In this document: one piece after another, positions 26,532 through 38,559 of the stretch
Numbering within the stretch: the first letter of the stretch is position 1
How the letters are laid out: every line of letters starts with the position of its first letter
Assembly (NCBI RefSeq): GCF_011075055.1
Contig: NC_058152.1
Span: forward strand, 9,734,001-9,798,000
DNA length: 64,000 bases
Source of the DNA: Mangifera indica
Lineage: Eukaryota > Streptophyta > Magnoliopsida > Sapindales > Anacardiaceae
Reading direction: 5' to 3'
Notes under the pieces: generated by a model
The model's input: only the letters and a program-made list of their open reading frames with translations
Databases searched by the model: none
Told to the model about the DNA's origin: nothing
Position numbers and translations under genes: made by a program

Positions 26532-28889
26532 ATGCAGAGATTACATTTTCTTTTAATCCATTCTATCTTCTTGCTCTTCTTATTTGCATCTTCTGTTGTT
26601 ACAGCTCAACGAAGACAGTCTAATATAAGCCTGGGAACTTCTCTAAGACCTACCACAAACTCCTCATGGCCATCAATTTCTAAACTCTACGCCTTCGGAT
26701 TTTATCCGCGAGGCAATGGCTATGCCGTTGGAATTTTTCTTGCCGGAATTCCTGAGAAAACTGTCGTCTGGACAGCAAACCGCGATGATCCGCCGCTCCC
26801 CAACAACACCACCTTGCTGTTGAGTACTGAAGGCAAGCTTGTCTTGCAATCAGCACAAGGCCAAGGTACCGATATTGCCAATCAGAATTTTGTGTCTGCC
26901 TCTTCTGCTTCCATGCTGGACTCTGGAAACTTTGTGCTTTACAACTCTAGTGGAGGAATAATATGGCAGAGTTTCGACTACCCAACTGATACTATTTTGC
27001 CAACTCAACGCCTCCTGGCAGGACATGAGTTGTTTCCAGGTGTTTCAGAAACAGATCCTTCCACAGGGAAATTCCGGCTTAAGATGCAAAGAGATGGGAA
27101 CCTTGTTCAGTATCCAACGAATACCGATGACACAGCTCCATATGCCTATTATGCGTCTGGTACAGATGGGCAAGGTGATAATGTGACACTAAACCTTGGT
27201 GTTGATGGCCATCTTTACCTGCTTAACACCAGTGGTGTCAATATAAAGAATATTGCAGAAGTGTATCCAACAGGAGGAGTACTTTATTTAATGAGAGTTG
27301 ATTGGGATGGGATATTCAGATTATACTCACACAGTTTGAGACCAAATGGTACATGGTCCGCCGTGTGGAACTCGTCCCAAAATAAGTGTGATCCTAAGGG
27401 TCTGTGTGGCGTTAACAGCTATTGTGTTTTAAATGATCAAAAACCTGACTGTGAATGTCTTCCAGGATTTGCCCTTGTGAACCAGAGCAATCAGACTTCC
27501 GGGTGTGAAAGAGATTTCATTGCAGAAAGTTGCAGCAATGGGCATGGATCTGTCAAATTCAAGATCCAATCATTGGAGAATACTCTGTGGGAAGATGTCT
27601 CATACTTTGATTTGTCAGAAACAACCAAAGAAGACTGTCAACAAGCATGTTTGGCAGACTGCAATTGCGAAGCTGCCCTCTTCAAGAGTGATGATAGGAC
27701 ATGCAGAATGCAAAGGCTTCCTTTGAGATTTGGAAGAAGAGATATGGGTAGTGGATCAAAAACTTTTGCTTTCATCAAGGTAGGAAATGCGTCCTCTGAT
27801 AGTAACAATGTGCCTGGAGAGGAGAAGAAATACCTCGGAACCAGTTTGATAATTACACTGAGCTGTGTATTTGGCGCTTCTATATTTGTTGTTTTGGCAA
27901 CTTGTGGGATTTTCATCCACAGATATCAAGCCTGGTCATACAAAAGAATTCCTGGAAATGGTAATTTCAGGTTATGTGAGGACGTTTCACCGATATCATT
28001 TACTTTTGCAGAGATCGAAAAACTAACTGATGGTTTCAAGGAAGAGATTGGAAGAGGATCTTCAGGTATAGTTTATAAAGGGACTATGATGCATTGCAAT
28101 AAGTTTGTAGCTATCAAGAAATTAGAGAAGGCACTAGTTGAAGGGGAGAGGGAATTCCTGACTGAGATAAAGGTAATTGGGAGAACCCATCACAAGAATT
28201 TAGTTCGTTTGCTTGGTTATTCCTTTGATGGACCCAACAAGGTGTTAGTATACGAGTACATGAGCAATGGTTCTCTTGCTGATCTACTCTTCACACCTGA
28301 AAAACAGCTTAATTGGATAGAAAGAATGGGCATTGCTTGGGATATAGCACGAGGAATTCTTTATCTGCATGATGAGTGTCAAACGCAAATCATCCATTGT
28401 GATATAAAACCTCACAACGTACTCATGGATGAGAGTAGGTGCGCGAAAATTGCTGACTTTGGATTGGCGAAGCTGTTGAAACCAGACCAAACTAACACTT
28501 TTACCGGCATCAGAGGAACAAGAGGATATGTTGCACCAGAATGGCATCGAAATCTACCTATTACAGTGAAAGCAGATGTTTATAGTTTTGGAGTAGTGTT
28601 GTTAGAAATCATATGTTGTCGGAGATGTATGGACCAAAACTTTCCAGACGATCAAGTTGTTCTCGAAGATTGGGTTTACCAATGTTTTGATGGTGGTGAG
28701 TTGAGGCAATTGGTAGGAAATGAAGAGGTTGATCTAAAACAATTGGAGAGAATGGTCAAAGTTGCACTTTGGTGTATTCTTGATGAGCCATCGCTACGTC
28801 CTTCAATGAAGAAAGTTTTACTTATGCTAGAAGGAACTGTTGAGATTCCAATTCCTCCAAGTCCTACTTCTTTTCTTACTTGCATCTGA
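26532..28889 (+). CDS. G-type lectin S-receptor-like Ser/Thr kinase, array copy 3
   Basis: Third intact array kinase, 785 aa, same domain order and catalytic residues as copies 1 and 2 (non-RD HCD loop, DFG, APE). Changes against copy 2: Phe15Leu in the signal peptide, Arg603Trp (TGG at 28338-28340) shortly before the catalytic loop, and Ile683Val after the activation segment. Arg603Trp is the only non-conservative change among the three copies and could affect kinase folding or partner binding; this is an inference. The flanking DNA is about 3% diverged from units 1 and 2, yet the gene is nearly identical to them. In-frame upstream ATG at 26457. Confidence 0.96.
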   Translation: MQRLHFLLIHSIFLLFLFASSVVTAQRRQSNISLGTSLRPTTNSSWPSISKLYAFGFYPRGNGYAVGIFLAGIPEKTVVWTANRDDPPLPNNTTLLLSTEGKLVLQSAQGQGTDIANQNFVSASSASMLDSGNFVLYNSSGGIIWQSFDYPTDTILPTQRLLAGHELFPGVSETDPSTGKFRLKMQRDGNLVQYPTNTDDTAPYAYYASGTDGQGDNVTLNLGVDGHLYLLNTSGVNIKNIAEVYPTGGVLYLMRVDWDGIFRLYSHSLRPNGTWSAVWNSSQNKCDPKGLCGVNSYCVLNDQKPDCECLPGFALVNQSNQTSGCERDFIAESCSNGHGSVKFKIQSLENTLWEDVSYFDLSETTKEDCQQACLADCNCEAALFKSDDRTCRMQRLPLRFGRRDMGSGSKTFAFIKVGNASSDSNNVPGEEKKYLGTSLIITLSCVFGASIFVVLATCGIFIHRYQAWSYKRIPGNGNFRLCEDVSPISFTFAEIEKLTDGFKEEIGRGSSGIVYKGTMMHCNKFVAIKKLEKALVEGEREFLTEIKVIGRTHHKNLVRLLGYSFDGPNKVLVYEYMSNGSLADLLFTPEKQLNWIERMGIAWDIARGILYLHDECQTQIIHCDIKPHNVLMDESRCAKIADFGLAKLLKPDQTNTFTGIRGTRGYVAPEWHRNLPITVKADVYSFGVVLLEIICCRRCMDQNFPDDQVVLEDWVYQCFDGGELRQLVGNEEVDLKQLERMVKVALWCILDEPSLRPSMKKVLLMLEGTVEIPIPPSPTSFLTCI

Positions 28890-29625
28890 GTCTTGGTATA
28901 GAAAATATAGCACAATGGATTTGCCAGTTTCATTTCCTTCTTTCAAATGTATTTATGTAGTTTAAAGAGTGAATTTATGTTCCACTTCCGCTCATACAAT
29001 AATAATCTTTTTGTATAGCTAAAAATCATAATTTAGAATAAGGTAACTTCATTGCCAACAGAGTACGGTTCACAATTTAATTTTGATATGTTAACAAATT
29101 TTGAACTCATGCAATTTTTGTTGCGTTAATGCTTGCACTTTTGTCAGCTGCCCTTTGGGGGTTTATCGCTTGATTAATTCAAATTTATCTAAAAATATTT
29201 AGTTTTGGATTGTTAAACCATTTTTATTTTAGCACAAAGTGAAAATCCAGAACAAAATATTTTTCAAAGAGATTGAAGCCACCCTGATAATCTACTTAAG
29301 TATGACCATGGAATGCCAGTAAGGTTTGTTGCTAGAAGGCACAAAAAATCTTTGACTGTTCTTCACTATTTTTTGACCTACAACTATTGTACCAGATAAA
29401 TTAAAGTTCCATAAACATAATAGAGACTCAAACTCAAGTTTTTACCTTAAAAGTTCTAATGTTCTATCAATTTTGTTAACCCTTAGAGTCCTATTCTTCA
29501 CTGCTTATACATACCACTAGGAAAATGCAAATGTCACATTCATAAAATAGTATGTTCCCACTGTTACTAAATTAGTTTATTACTCTAGTTCTCAGGATTG
29601 TAACAAAAATGAAAACACAACAAAA
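28890..29625. other. Kinase copy 3 3' flank, no gene seen
   Basis: Copy of 3704-4439 with two C-to-T changes near 29434 and 29442. No supported gene. Confidence 0.7.
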
Positions 29626-31098
29626 TTGGTTGCCATCTTACTTTCTGTTATGCTAATTTGGGTGCTTTCTTATCGCCTACAGGAAACTCCTCATGGCTGT
29701 CAGTCTTTTGGTTTATACGATTTTGGATTCTATGAAATAGGCAATGGTTTTAGGGCGGGAATCTTTATTGCCAGAATAGATAGGAAAATTGTTGTTTGGA
29801 CAGCGAATTATGACAACCTGCAGTTCCCGCCGATGTTACATTGATTCTTAAATGCGGTGGTAGATTCATTCAACAATCACTGAAGGGTCAGGAGACATCC
29901 ATTGTGTGAATTTCTAAACCTTTTGCAAAAGCATGAATGCTTAATTCAGTAAATTTTATTTTCTATAATTCTGATAAGGTCCTATGGCAGAATTTTGTAC
30001 ACCCCACCAATACATTGTTACCAGGTCAACATCTCTTAGCAGGGAAACAAGTGGTTTCCAGAGTCTTGGAAACTAATCAATCAACCAGGATGTTTTGGCT
30101 TAAGATGCAGAAGGATGAAATCCTTGTGCAGTACCCAAAGGATACTACAGACAGAAGCACACATGCCTATTGGCTATGGCAATGTGTCGTTAAACGTGGA
30201 TGTTGATGGCCATTTTTACCTGCTCAATTCAACAGATTTCAATATAAATAATCTTACACCAGGAGACAATTCTACAGAAGAAACGATCTATCTGATGAAA
30301 ATTAATATGGATGTGATCTTTCAACTCTATTCAAATAAATTAAAACATAACAACAATAGGTCAATTCTCTGGGCTTCTATATAAGACCCTTAAGTGTTCA
30401 CCTATGGGTCTCTGTAGCCTTAAAGGGTATTGTGTTCAAAATGATCAAGAAATCAGGCGTCGATATCTTCCAGGATATGCAAGAATTAAAGAGGGCAGCT
30501 GAGCCTCAGGCTGTCAAAAGAATTTCTCAGCAGAAAGTTGCAAAAGCTAGGCTGGAATATCAAGTACACAATTAAGACAGTAATATTTCATGAGAAGATG
30601 GTTCATATTCCGATCCGAAATCACAATCCAAGGAAGAATGTGAAGAAGCAAGTTTGAAAGATTGTCTCTGTCAAGCTGCAATATTCAAAGACATGGAAAA
30701 TGCACAAAACACAAACTTCCCATGACAATAGGGAAATTGAAACTATATCATAATCAAAGCAGATAATTCAACATCTGCATTTGCCACCAAAGGAGGAGCT
30801 GCCAATAAAGGAAGCAAAAAAGAGCATCAAACAGATATTTTAATTGCCAGTGTTTCACTGACTGCTTTTACACTCATTATTTTGACAGTTGGAATCCTCA
30901 TTTACAGGAATCCAGTTTGCACATAGAATAGTATTTGCACCAATGGCAAAATTCTATTAGAAGAGGACGTTGGTCCAAAATGATTTACTTACTCGGAACT
31001 ATTGGAAGTGACTAACCATTTCAATGAAGAGATTGGTAGAGGAGCATTTGGGACAATTTTGCAGGGAAAATATTTAAGAGAGTTATTTGTTCCCAGGA
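29626..31098 (+). pseudogene. Decayed G-type lectin receptor kinase, unit 3
   Basis: Same pseudogene as in units 1 and 2. It is nearly identical up to about 30730, then shows frequent substitutions (for example an extra stop near 30926 where TATAAT became TAGAAT). The change in divergence inside the pseudogene marks the edge of a homogenised tract. Confidence 0.9.
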
Positions 31099-32373
31099 TG
31101 TTTTTGGTGTGTGTAACTTCATTTCTTCAAGAATGCTATGAGTGGGTTCGTTTGAACTAATATTAAAGACGCTTGCTTAAGGGAGAATCAAATCCGACCT
31201 CCTACCCAACAAAATTGAAGGAAAACTAAAAAACTAACCAAATTAGAGTCACAACTCTCTTTGTCCAAACACAAGAACAATCTAAGACTAAAAGGAATCA
31301 ACTTTGTCTGCTCTCATTTTCTGAATTTTGAATATGGAGAATATGAAATGATTTTCATGAAGTTCATGTTGTCATGTAACTCTTACATTAAAATAATATC
31401 TACAAGATGTTCCTGGGTTAAGTGAATTCATTTAACTTCATTTGAGAAACAAAAATATCAAATAGAAAGAAAATGAGAGGCAAAGTTTGCAACATAAGCC
31501 AAGAAAGTCAGACACTTTGTCGAATTCCTCTACACATCAATACTCTAAAGTTAAAATTTTCTCCAATTCTGCTCAAACTGTCTAGAAATTTCAATTTGGA
31601 CACAAAGCACTCACCAAAAGTTGAGAGGAAAATCAAGAATCTTAACGATAATCTTACAAAAAATAGTAAAGACAAAAATAAATAGAGTTCAAACACAGAA
31701 ATAATACAGATTTACGTGGTTGGGATCTGGTTTTCTGTAGGAGAGTTAGTACGTGCTGGTGCTTCACATGCTGGTGCTTCACAGAAAGGGAAATGTTCTT
31801 AAGGCAATTTTTGTGTAGCTTTCAACGCTAAATTCTAGTTTGAATGGCTGCTATTATACAATGGTTGAGAGAGACATTTCACATAGCTGCAGACCAAGCT
31901 TCTGCAGTAATTGACTGAAGGATAATTAGATTATTAATCCAGAAATTTATTAGCAGATTACTTGATAGGAAACTACAAGCCAGCAATAAATAATTGGACA
32001 ATAGCTACATTCATCGTGTGGTGACTGTATTTTTTCCTTGATATAAATTCAAAAGAAAATCTCAACCAAAAATAAATTGAAGAGAAGAAAATAATAGATA
32101 GGAAAGGATTCATGATAAAAACGACCTAATTAGAAAACAATACATAGTAAAATTAAACTCTAGTAACTCTTGCAGTAACAACTCTAACTAATACAGATAA
32201 CCTTTGGCAGGTAAAGTATGACAACCAATACCTGTTCTGAAGTATCCTAATCTTCATCACGCCAATATTTCAGAGTCAACTGCTGAATGAATCATCCCGA
32301 TTATCCAGCTTTTGTTGGGATGAAGAAAGGAATTCAAGCAAACAGATGCACATCTATTATTTCACCTTTTAGT
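31099..32373. other. Spacer, unit 3, no gene seen
   Basis: Counterpart of 5913-7196 with roughly 2-3% substitutions and small indels. No supported gene. Confidence 0.6.
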
Positions 32374-32997
32374 TTAGGACTTTGACCCTTTGTCCAAAGC
32401 ATTAAAAACATTTTGTGGAGTAACCTCTTCAACAACCACAATTTTGTCCCTTGATTTAGATCCAGAACCTATAGACACTTGCCTTCTTTTCACCCCTAAA
32501 ACCTGAAACAAGGAAGAGTGAAATTATGAATTCCCATTCTATTAAACATGACTTCCCATCATGCATAAAACATAAATCAGGAATAAAAAATTGAATGAAA
32601 GGGGGAAAAGGGTAAAAGACTACAACAATGTTACCAAGTAAAAACTTTTACTCCACAATTATAAAAATTAATTTAGACCATGTCAAGGTGCATCCAGTAG
32701 AACTTAAATCTACTATCACCTACAGAATGTTCTTATGAATGTGCTTAGTTTAGGTTAATTCTCTTCCCTACTTGTCCTTTTTTTTTTTTTTGGGTAACTT
32801 GTCCATTCATGCTTTCAGGATATGTAAAGGGAAATTTTTGGATTGGACCAACAAGAAGGAAAGATAAACAGCATCCACACTCTTTCTGAACATCCCCTTT
32901 CGTTTTCAAAAAAGAAAAAGGAAAAAAATTGAAAACCCAACTAAAACTCACCGAGCTGATGTACTCGAGAAGTGCCGCGTTCGCTTCGCCGTCCTTC

Positions 32998-33362
32998 TGT
33001 TGCGGACTGAACAATTTAGAGGCACTTATGGGGTGATGGAGGGAAAATGGAAATATGAAGTAAATGAAAAAGTTAGCTGGGCATAAGGACAGTGTCGTTT
33101 TGCAATTATATTTCATTACTTAGTGCTTTTCAATTGTACGTAATTAGATGATACGGTGTCGTTGTCTTGCTTGTTGATTGCAATTGTTAGCTGATACGAT
33201 GTCGTTCCATTAGTGGATTGTGGTGTCTTAAATAATGAAAGCATAATGAAAATGTTCAGTTTTGGCGCAAAACTCATGTTAAGCTTCCCTCTCCTATTCT
33301 GTAACCTTTCTCTGCTTCTGGAATTTTCTTAATTCTCAAATTAAGTGCGACTTCGTGCAACA
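32998..33362 (+). repeat. 5' LTR of the young gypsy element
   Basis: 365 bp, begins TGTTGCGGAC and ends TTCGTGCAACA. Followed after one base by the initiator tRNA-Met primer-binding site. Confidence 0.97.
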
Positions 33363-33387
33363 GTGGTATCAGAGCTTCATCCTGGCC

Positions 33388-36300
33388 ATGGCGGACGGAA
33401 CTCGTCTTCAGGAATTGCGGCGAGAGCTCACACAAGTAATCTCTGAGACGGTGACTGAATCTGAGCGACGACAACAAGATCGACTTGAGGAATCACAAAA
33501 CCGTCTTCAACAATCGATGGAGAATTTGCAGAATTTAATACGTGGATTGAGCATTCAACAAGCGGAGGTAATTGCTCAATCAGCACCACGACAAGATGAA
33601 GGCACATCTCGAGTGGTTCAAGAATCACGATATCCATGGGGAAGAGCAACGAAATTGGACTTCCCTCATTTCAATGGTGATGAGTTTGACAATTGGATAT
33701 TACGAGCACAATATTATTTTGAGGTAGATGATACTCCGGCCAATGATCGAATTAAAATTGCGGCATTACATTTGGAAGGACGAGCCATGCAATGGCACCA
33801 AGGGTTTATGAAAACTAGAGGTGATGTGATTATTTCTTGGGAAGAATATACGACAGCGATGAGGGCTAGGTTTGGCAACTTTGCGTACGACGATCCGTTG
33901 GCCGACCTGAAGAATCTTAAGCAGGTAAATTCGTTGCAGAAGTATCTTGATGAATTTGATGCATTATATCCAAGAACTGGCATTAGAGAGGACCAGGCTT
34001 TGAGTTTTTTTTTGTCTGGATTGGTGGATGAGCTACAGATGCCAGTGAGGATGTTTAAGCCGAAGACATTATCCGAAGCTTATTCACTTGCTAAATTACA
34101 AGAGATTACGGTGGCGGCCATCAAGAACCAGCCTAAACCACTTATTAAGACACCTCAGGTTCCTTATGCCAATAAACCTGGGTACCAAGGTTGGGCTAAT
34201 AATAACTTGCCTCCAAAGCAGAATACAACTGCAGGCTTGTTACCGACACCGAATATTCCTAAGTTACCATTACCAGTTTCTCAAAAGACAGCAACAAGTA
34301 AAATGTTTGATGAAAAAAGGGCTAAGGGAATATGTTTTTGGTGTGATGAAAGATTTGTGCCTGGCCATAAGTGTAAGAAGAAGCAAGCATTTGTCATCCA
34401 ATTGCATGTCGAACCTGATGAGGAAGAAGGAAATGAACTGAGGGAATCAGAAGTCAGAATTGAAGAACCTGGACTGATGCAACTTTCTCTCCAAGCTTTA
34501 GATGGTTCAGTGGGGTTTCGAACTATGAAGGTTAGTGGTATGCATGGTAGAAGGAAGCTTTTTATACTCATAGACTCAGGAAGTACTCATAACTTCCTTA
34601 GTGAATGCACAGCTCAGAAATTAGGATGTGTCATTACAGAAGTGAAGGGTGTTCAGGTAACTGTTGCCAATGGTCAAGAGCTCCAATGCAAAGGCCTATG
34701 TGAAAAGTTAGAGATTAAGGTGCAAGGCCAAATTCTTTACATAGATGCTTATACCCTTCCGTTGAGTAGTTATGATTTAATTCTTGGAGCACAATGGTTA
34801 GTCGGACTCGGTGACATCGTTTGGAACTTTGAGGCCTTAACAATGAGGTTTTTTGTAGGAGGGCAACAATATTTCTTAAAAGGTTATGCAGATCGAGAGG
34901 TTAGTGTTATAAGAAATGAGCAGCTAGGCAAACTACTACATAAGCAGCAGCAATTGGCCTTTATTCAGTTGTTACTAGTTAATAATGAGGGAGCTGAAAT
35001 GCAGATTTATAACCTTCAGACGTGTGAAGGAAATGAGGCTGGGACTTGGCAAGAGCTGGACCAATTGTTGAATAAATATCAGGCCATCTTTGAAGAGCCT
35101 ACAAGTTTACCACCAGTGAGGCTTCAAGATCACAGAATTTTATTACAAGAAGGAGCACAACCAATTAACATGAGGCCATATAGGTACAGTGGAATGCAGA
35201 AGGATGTAATTGAAAAGTTGGTTCAAGAAATGTTGGAATCGGGGGTGATTCGAAACAGCAACAGTCCTTACTCCAGTCCAGTGGTGTTGGTGAAGAAGAA
35301 AGATGGGACTTGGAGAATGTGTATCGATTATAGAGCACTAAACCAAGTTACCATTAAAGATAGATACCCTATTCCACTTATAGAAGAGCTACTTGATGAG
35401 CTAGGAGGAGCTGTTGTTTTCTCAAAAATTGACCTTCGTTCGGGGTATTGGCAGATTCGAATGCACCCTTCGTCGATTGACAAAACTGCCTTTAAGACTC
35501 ACGAGGGCCATTATGACTTTTTAGTGATGCCTTTTGGCCTCACTAATGCTCCGTCCACGTTCCAAAACATCATGAATGAGATTTTCAGGCCTCACTTGCG
35601 GAGATTTGTTTTAGTTTTTTTTGATGATATATTGGTCTATAGTAGAAGCCATCAGGATCATTTATTTCATTTAGAAGAGGTGTTGAAGTTGTTAGAGTTA
35701 AACCACTTATACGCTAAGAGAAGTAAGTGCATTTTTGGAGCATCACATGTGGAGTATCTTGGCTATATTATTAGTGCTGCAGGGGTGACAACAGACCCTA
35801 AAAAGGTGGAAGCTGTGCAAGCATGGCCTGTTCCTAGGACTCTTAAGCAGTTGAGAGGATTTTTGGGATTATCAGGTTATTATAGAAGGTTTATTAAAGG
35901 ATATGGGCAGATTGCTAGACCACTAACAGAACTCTTGAAGAAGGATTCCTTCCATTGGACAGCAATAACGCAAGCTTCTTTTGAGCAACTAAAATGTTCC
36001 TTGAGTACAGCACCAGTATTAGCACTTCCTAACATGACCAAGCCATTCCTTATTGAGGCAGATGCTTCCAACAATGGCATTGGAGCAGTCCTCATGCAAG
36101 ATGGTCATCCAATTGCGTATATTAGCAAGGTTCTTTCCCCCAAGAACCAACTTCTTTCGGCCTATGAAAAGGAGATGCTTGCCATTTTGTTTGCCATTCG
36201 AAAATGGGAGCATTATATCAAGAATCAACGGTTTGTCATACGGACTGACCACCAAAGTTTAAAGTATCTGTTGGAACAAAGAGTGACCACTCCTTCGCAG

Positions 36301-37893
36301 CAAGCATGGGTTGCTAAGTTAATGCAATTCGATTACACAATTGAATACAAGAAGGGAAAAGAAAACGTAGTCGCTGATGCATTATCCAGAGTGCCTGCAT
36401 TAGAAATTCATAGCTTAACTGCTACCATTTTACCTGCTGAGTTGATGGAAAAAATCACAAAAGGTTGGCAGCATGATGATTACTTACGAAATATTATCAC
36501 AACTAAGGAGCAGAATCCTCAGGCTTATAGCAATTTTGAGTGGCAGAATGGTCATCTGAAACGGAAAGGCAAGCTGGTGATAGCTAATTGTCCGCAATTA
36601 CAAGAACAGCTACTGCAATTGTTTCATGATTCGTCTATTGGTGGGCATTTAGGGATCACTACGACTATGAAAAAATTAGCGCAGGTGGTTTATTGGAAAG
36701 GGATGTGGAAGGCTGTGAGGAATTACATTCGTAGTTGCTCCACTTGTCAACAATATAAGCCTGAAAATGTGGCTTCTCCTGGTCTGTTACAACCTCTTCC
36801 AATGCCTTCAGGAGTATTCACTGATTTAACCATGGACTTTATTGAAGGCTTGCCGAAGTCGCAGGGAAAATCTGTTATCTTTGTGGTTGTTGATCGCTTA
36901 ACAAAATATGGCCATTTTATTGGCCTGAGTCACCCCTTCTCAGTACAGATGGTAGCTCAACTCTTTTTAGATCAAGTGTATAAGCTGCATGGTAACCCAA
37001 ATACAATAACTAGTGATCGCGGTATGGTTTTCCTTAGCAATTTTTGGAAAGAACTCTTCCGTTTGCAAGGTGTTTCTCTTCAGTACTCTACTGCCTACCA
37101 TCCTCAAACGGATGGTCAGACAGAAGTGGTGAATAGATGCTTAGAAGGGTACCTTAGATGCATGGCGGGTGAAATTCCTAGTTACTGGTTTCGATGGCTT
37201 TCCTTGGCAGAATATTGGTACAATACCAATCACCACTCCAGTATAAACATGTCTCCTTTTGAGGCCTTATATGGCTATGCTCCTCCAATCCATGTTCCTT
37301 ATTTCCCTAAGGATTCCAACATGCCAGAGGTTGACACAATGATGCGGATTCGTGAAGCCACCATCCAGATTCTTAAGCGGAACCTAGCACTAGCTCAGCA
37401 TCGTATGAAGTTATTGGCAGATAAAAAGAGGACTGATCGTCATTTTCAGATTGGCGATTTTGTCTATGTCAAGCTACAGCCTTATCGCCAAGTTACTGTT
37501 CATCAGGGCAATTCCAAGTTTCAGCCAAAATACTTTGGCCCTTATCAAATTCTGGATGTTGTGGGACAGGTTGCTTACAAGCTGCAGCTTCCTCCTGAGG
37601 CCATGATTCATGATGTATTTCATGTTTCACTTTTACGACCTGCTTATGCTCGCGTATCGGCTTCTCCCTTTTTGCCTCCTCAATTTCAACAAGTTCTAAA
37701 ATCTCCTCAGGCTGTTCTTGATAGGAAGCTTATCAAGCGTGGCCATGCTCCAGCTGTTAAATTGTTGATTCAGTGGCATGGGGAACCTGTTCAAGCTGCT
37801 ACCTGGGAATTTGCCGACGTGATTAGGCAACGCTTTCCTGACTTCTCCCTTGAGGACAAGGAAGCTGGGGAGGGGGCAATTGTTGCGGACTGA
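33388..37893 (+). CDS. Gag-pol polyprotein of the young Ty3/gypsy chromovirus
   Basis: One uninterrupted frame of 1,501 residues from the first good ATG after the primer-binding site; the frame ends 4 codons inside the 3' LTR. Order by rough residue: coiled-coil-like N-terminus; gag about 80-220; zinc knuckle [14 protein letters not shown] near 315; aspartic protease with DSG near 395; reverse transcriptase with FFDDILVYS near 745; RNase H starting with EADASN near 890; integrase HHCC zinc finger near 1080-1120; integrase core with Asp near 1149, Asp near 1208 and Glu near 1245, the last two 35 residues apart (DD35E); C-terminal chromodomain near 1440-1485, which in this family targets modified chromatin. 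All catalytic residues are present, so the element may still be able to move. Confidence 0.96.
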   Translation: MADGTRLQELRRELTQVISETVTESERRQQDRLEESQNRLQQSMENLQNLIRGLSIQQAEVIAQSAPRQDEGTSRVVQESRYPWGRATKLDFPHFNGDEFDNWILRAQYYFEVDDTPANDRIKIAALHLEGRAMQWHQGFMKTRGDVIISWEEYTTAMRARFGNFAYDDPLADLKNLKQVNSLQKYLDEFDALYPRTGIREDQALSFFLSGLVDELQMPVRMFKPKTLSEAYSLAKLQEITVAAIKNQPKPLIKTPQVPYANKPGYQGWANNNLPPKQNTTAGLLPTPNIPKLPLPVSQKTATSKMFDEKRAKGICFWCDERFVPGHKCKKKQAFVIQLHVEPDEEEGNELRESEVRIEEPGLMQLSLQALDGSVGFRTMKVSGMHGRRKLFILIDSGSTHNFLSECTAQKLGCVITEVKGVQVTVANGQELQCKGLCEKLEIKVQGQILYIDAYTLPLSSYDLILGAQWLVGLGDIVWNFEALTMRFFVGGQQYFLKGYADREVSVIRNEQLGKLLHKQQQLAFIQLLLVNNEGAEMQIYNLQTCEGNEAGTWQELDQLLNKYQAIFEEPTSLPPVRLQDHRILLQEGAQPINMRPYRYSGMQKDVIEKLVQEMLESGVIRNSNSPYSSPVVLVKKKDGTWRMCIDYRALNQVTIKDRYPIPLIEELLDELGGAVVFSKIDLRSGYWQIRMHPSSIDKTAFKTHEGHYDFLVMPFGLTNAPSTFQNIMNEIFRPHLRRFVLVFFDDILVYSRSHQDHLFHLEEVLKLLELNHLYAKRSKCIFGASHVEYLGYIISAAGVTTDPKKVEAVQAWPVPRTLKQLRGFLGLSGYYRRFIKGYGQIARPLTELLKKDSFHWTAITQASFEQLKCSLSTAPVLALPNMTKPFLIEADASNNGIGAVLMQDGHPIAYISKVLSPKNQLLSAYEKEMLAILFAIRKWEHYIKNQRFVIRTDHQSLKYLLEQRVTTPSQQAWVAKLMQFDYTIEYKKGKENVVADALSRVPALEIHSLTATILPAELMEKITKGWQHDDYLRNIITTKEQNPQAYSNFEWQNGHLKRKGKLVIANCPQLQEQLLQLFHDSSIGGHLGITTTMKKLAQVVYWKGMWKAVRNYIRSCSTCQQYKPENVASPGLLQPLPMPSGVFTDLTMDFIEGLPKSQGKSVIFVVVDRLTKYGHFIGLSHPFSVQMVAQLFLDQVYKLHGNPNTITSDRGMVFLSNFWKELFRLQGVSLQYSTAYHPQTDGQTEVVNRCLEGYLRCMAGEIPSYWFRWLSLAEYWYNTNHHSSINMSPFEALYGYAPPIHVPYFPKDSNMPEVDTMMRIREATIQILKRNLALAQHRMKLLADKKRTDRHFQIGDFVYVKLQPYRQVTVHQGNSKFQPKYFGPYQILDVVGQVAYKLQLPPEAMIHDVFHVSLLRPAYARVSASPFLPPQFQQVLKSPQAVLDRKLIKRGHAPAVKLLIQWHGEPVQAATWEFADVIRQRFPDFSLEDKEAGEGAIVAD
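37864..37880 (+). other. Polypurine tract of the young gypsy element
   Basis: Purine-rich run directly before the 3' LTR, the plus-strand DNA priming site. It also encodes the last residues of the polyprotein. Confidence 0.85.
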
Positions 37894-38245
37894 ACAATTT
37901 AGAGGCACTTATGGGGTGATGGAGGGAAAATGGAAATATGAAGTAAATGAAAAAGTTAGCTGGGCATAAGGACAGTGTCGTTTTGCAATTATATTTCATT
38001 ACTTAGTGCTTTTCAATTGTACGTAATTAGATGATACGGTGTCGTTGTCTTGCTTGTTGATTGCAATTGTTAGCTGATACGATGTCGTTCCATTAGTGGA
38101 TTGTGGTGTCTTAAATAATGAAAGCATAATGAAAATGTTCAGTTTTGGCGCAAAACTCATGTTAAGCTTCCCTCTCCTATTCTGTAACCTTTCTCTGCTT
38201 ATGGAATTTTCTTAATTCTCAAATTAAGTGCGACTTCGTGCAACA
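37881..38245 (+). repeat. 3' LTR of the young gypsy element
   Basis: 365 bp, one mismatch to the 5' LTR (A at 38201). It lies in DUF167 exon 2 and is followed by the second copy of the target duplication. Confidence 0.97.
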
Positions 38246-38559
38246 CCTTCGCCGGCGCGTCAATTTGCACTCCCACAGCCTCATCACTCACATCTTCGAA
38301 TAAGAAAACAACATGAACACACAAATGAAAATTTAAAAAAATAAAGAAAAAATCAAATAATCAAAATTTTATACGAACCTGTAATAGAGGAGACTTTGGA
38401 GCCGGGCTTGGCGTGGATGGTGATGGCCACAGAGGTGGAAGAAACAACGCGAATACATGAAGGGAAATTGTCGTTTTGAGTTTTGTTAGCGGAGGCTTGT
38501 GAGGACAGAGTTGACTCGTCCAATTTCGCCTTCGCTTTACCTTTTTTCGCTGGCGCCAT

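Larger units (their letters stand above)
32998..38245 (+). mobile_element. Complete, young Ty3/gypsy chromovirus LTR retrotransposon
   Basis: A 5,248-bp element with 365-bp LTRs (TG...CA ends), a 5-bp target duplication CCTTC (32993-32997 and 38246-38250), a primer-binding site TGGTATCAGAGC (33364-33375) matching initiator tRNA-Met, a purine-rich tract (37864-37880) and one intact gag-pol frame. The LTRs differ at a single site (C at 33318, A at 38201), so the insertion is very recent, about 0.1 million years at the often used plant rate of 1.3e-8 per site per year. The compact size and C-terminal chromodomain suggest the Reina-type chromoviruses; the clade is tentative. Confidence 0.97.
32374..38559 (-). 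pseudogene. DUF167/UPF0235 gene of unit 3, split by an LTR retrotransposon in exon 2
   Basis: All three exons are recognisable: exon 1 38559-38379, exon 2 split into 38293-38246 and 32997-32952, exon 3 32502-32374. The splice sites are intact and, without the element and one copy of the 5-bp duplication, exon 2 would again be 89 nt. The insertion puts 5.2 kb into exon 2; translation would run into the 3' LTR and stop about 15 codons later at a TAA on the minus strand (38199-38201). Exon 1 is fully conserved with a few substitutions (for example Val to Ala), and exon 3 has Ala to Gly near its end. The gene was probably functional until a very recent insertion. Confidence 0.93.
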
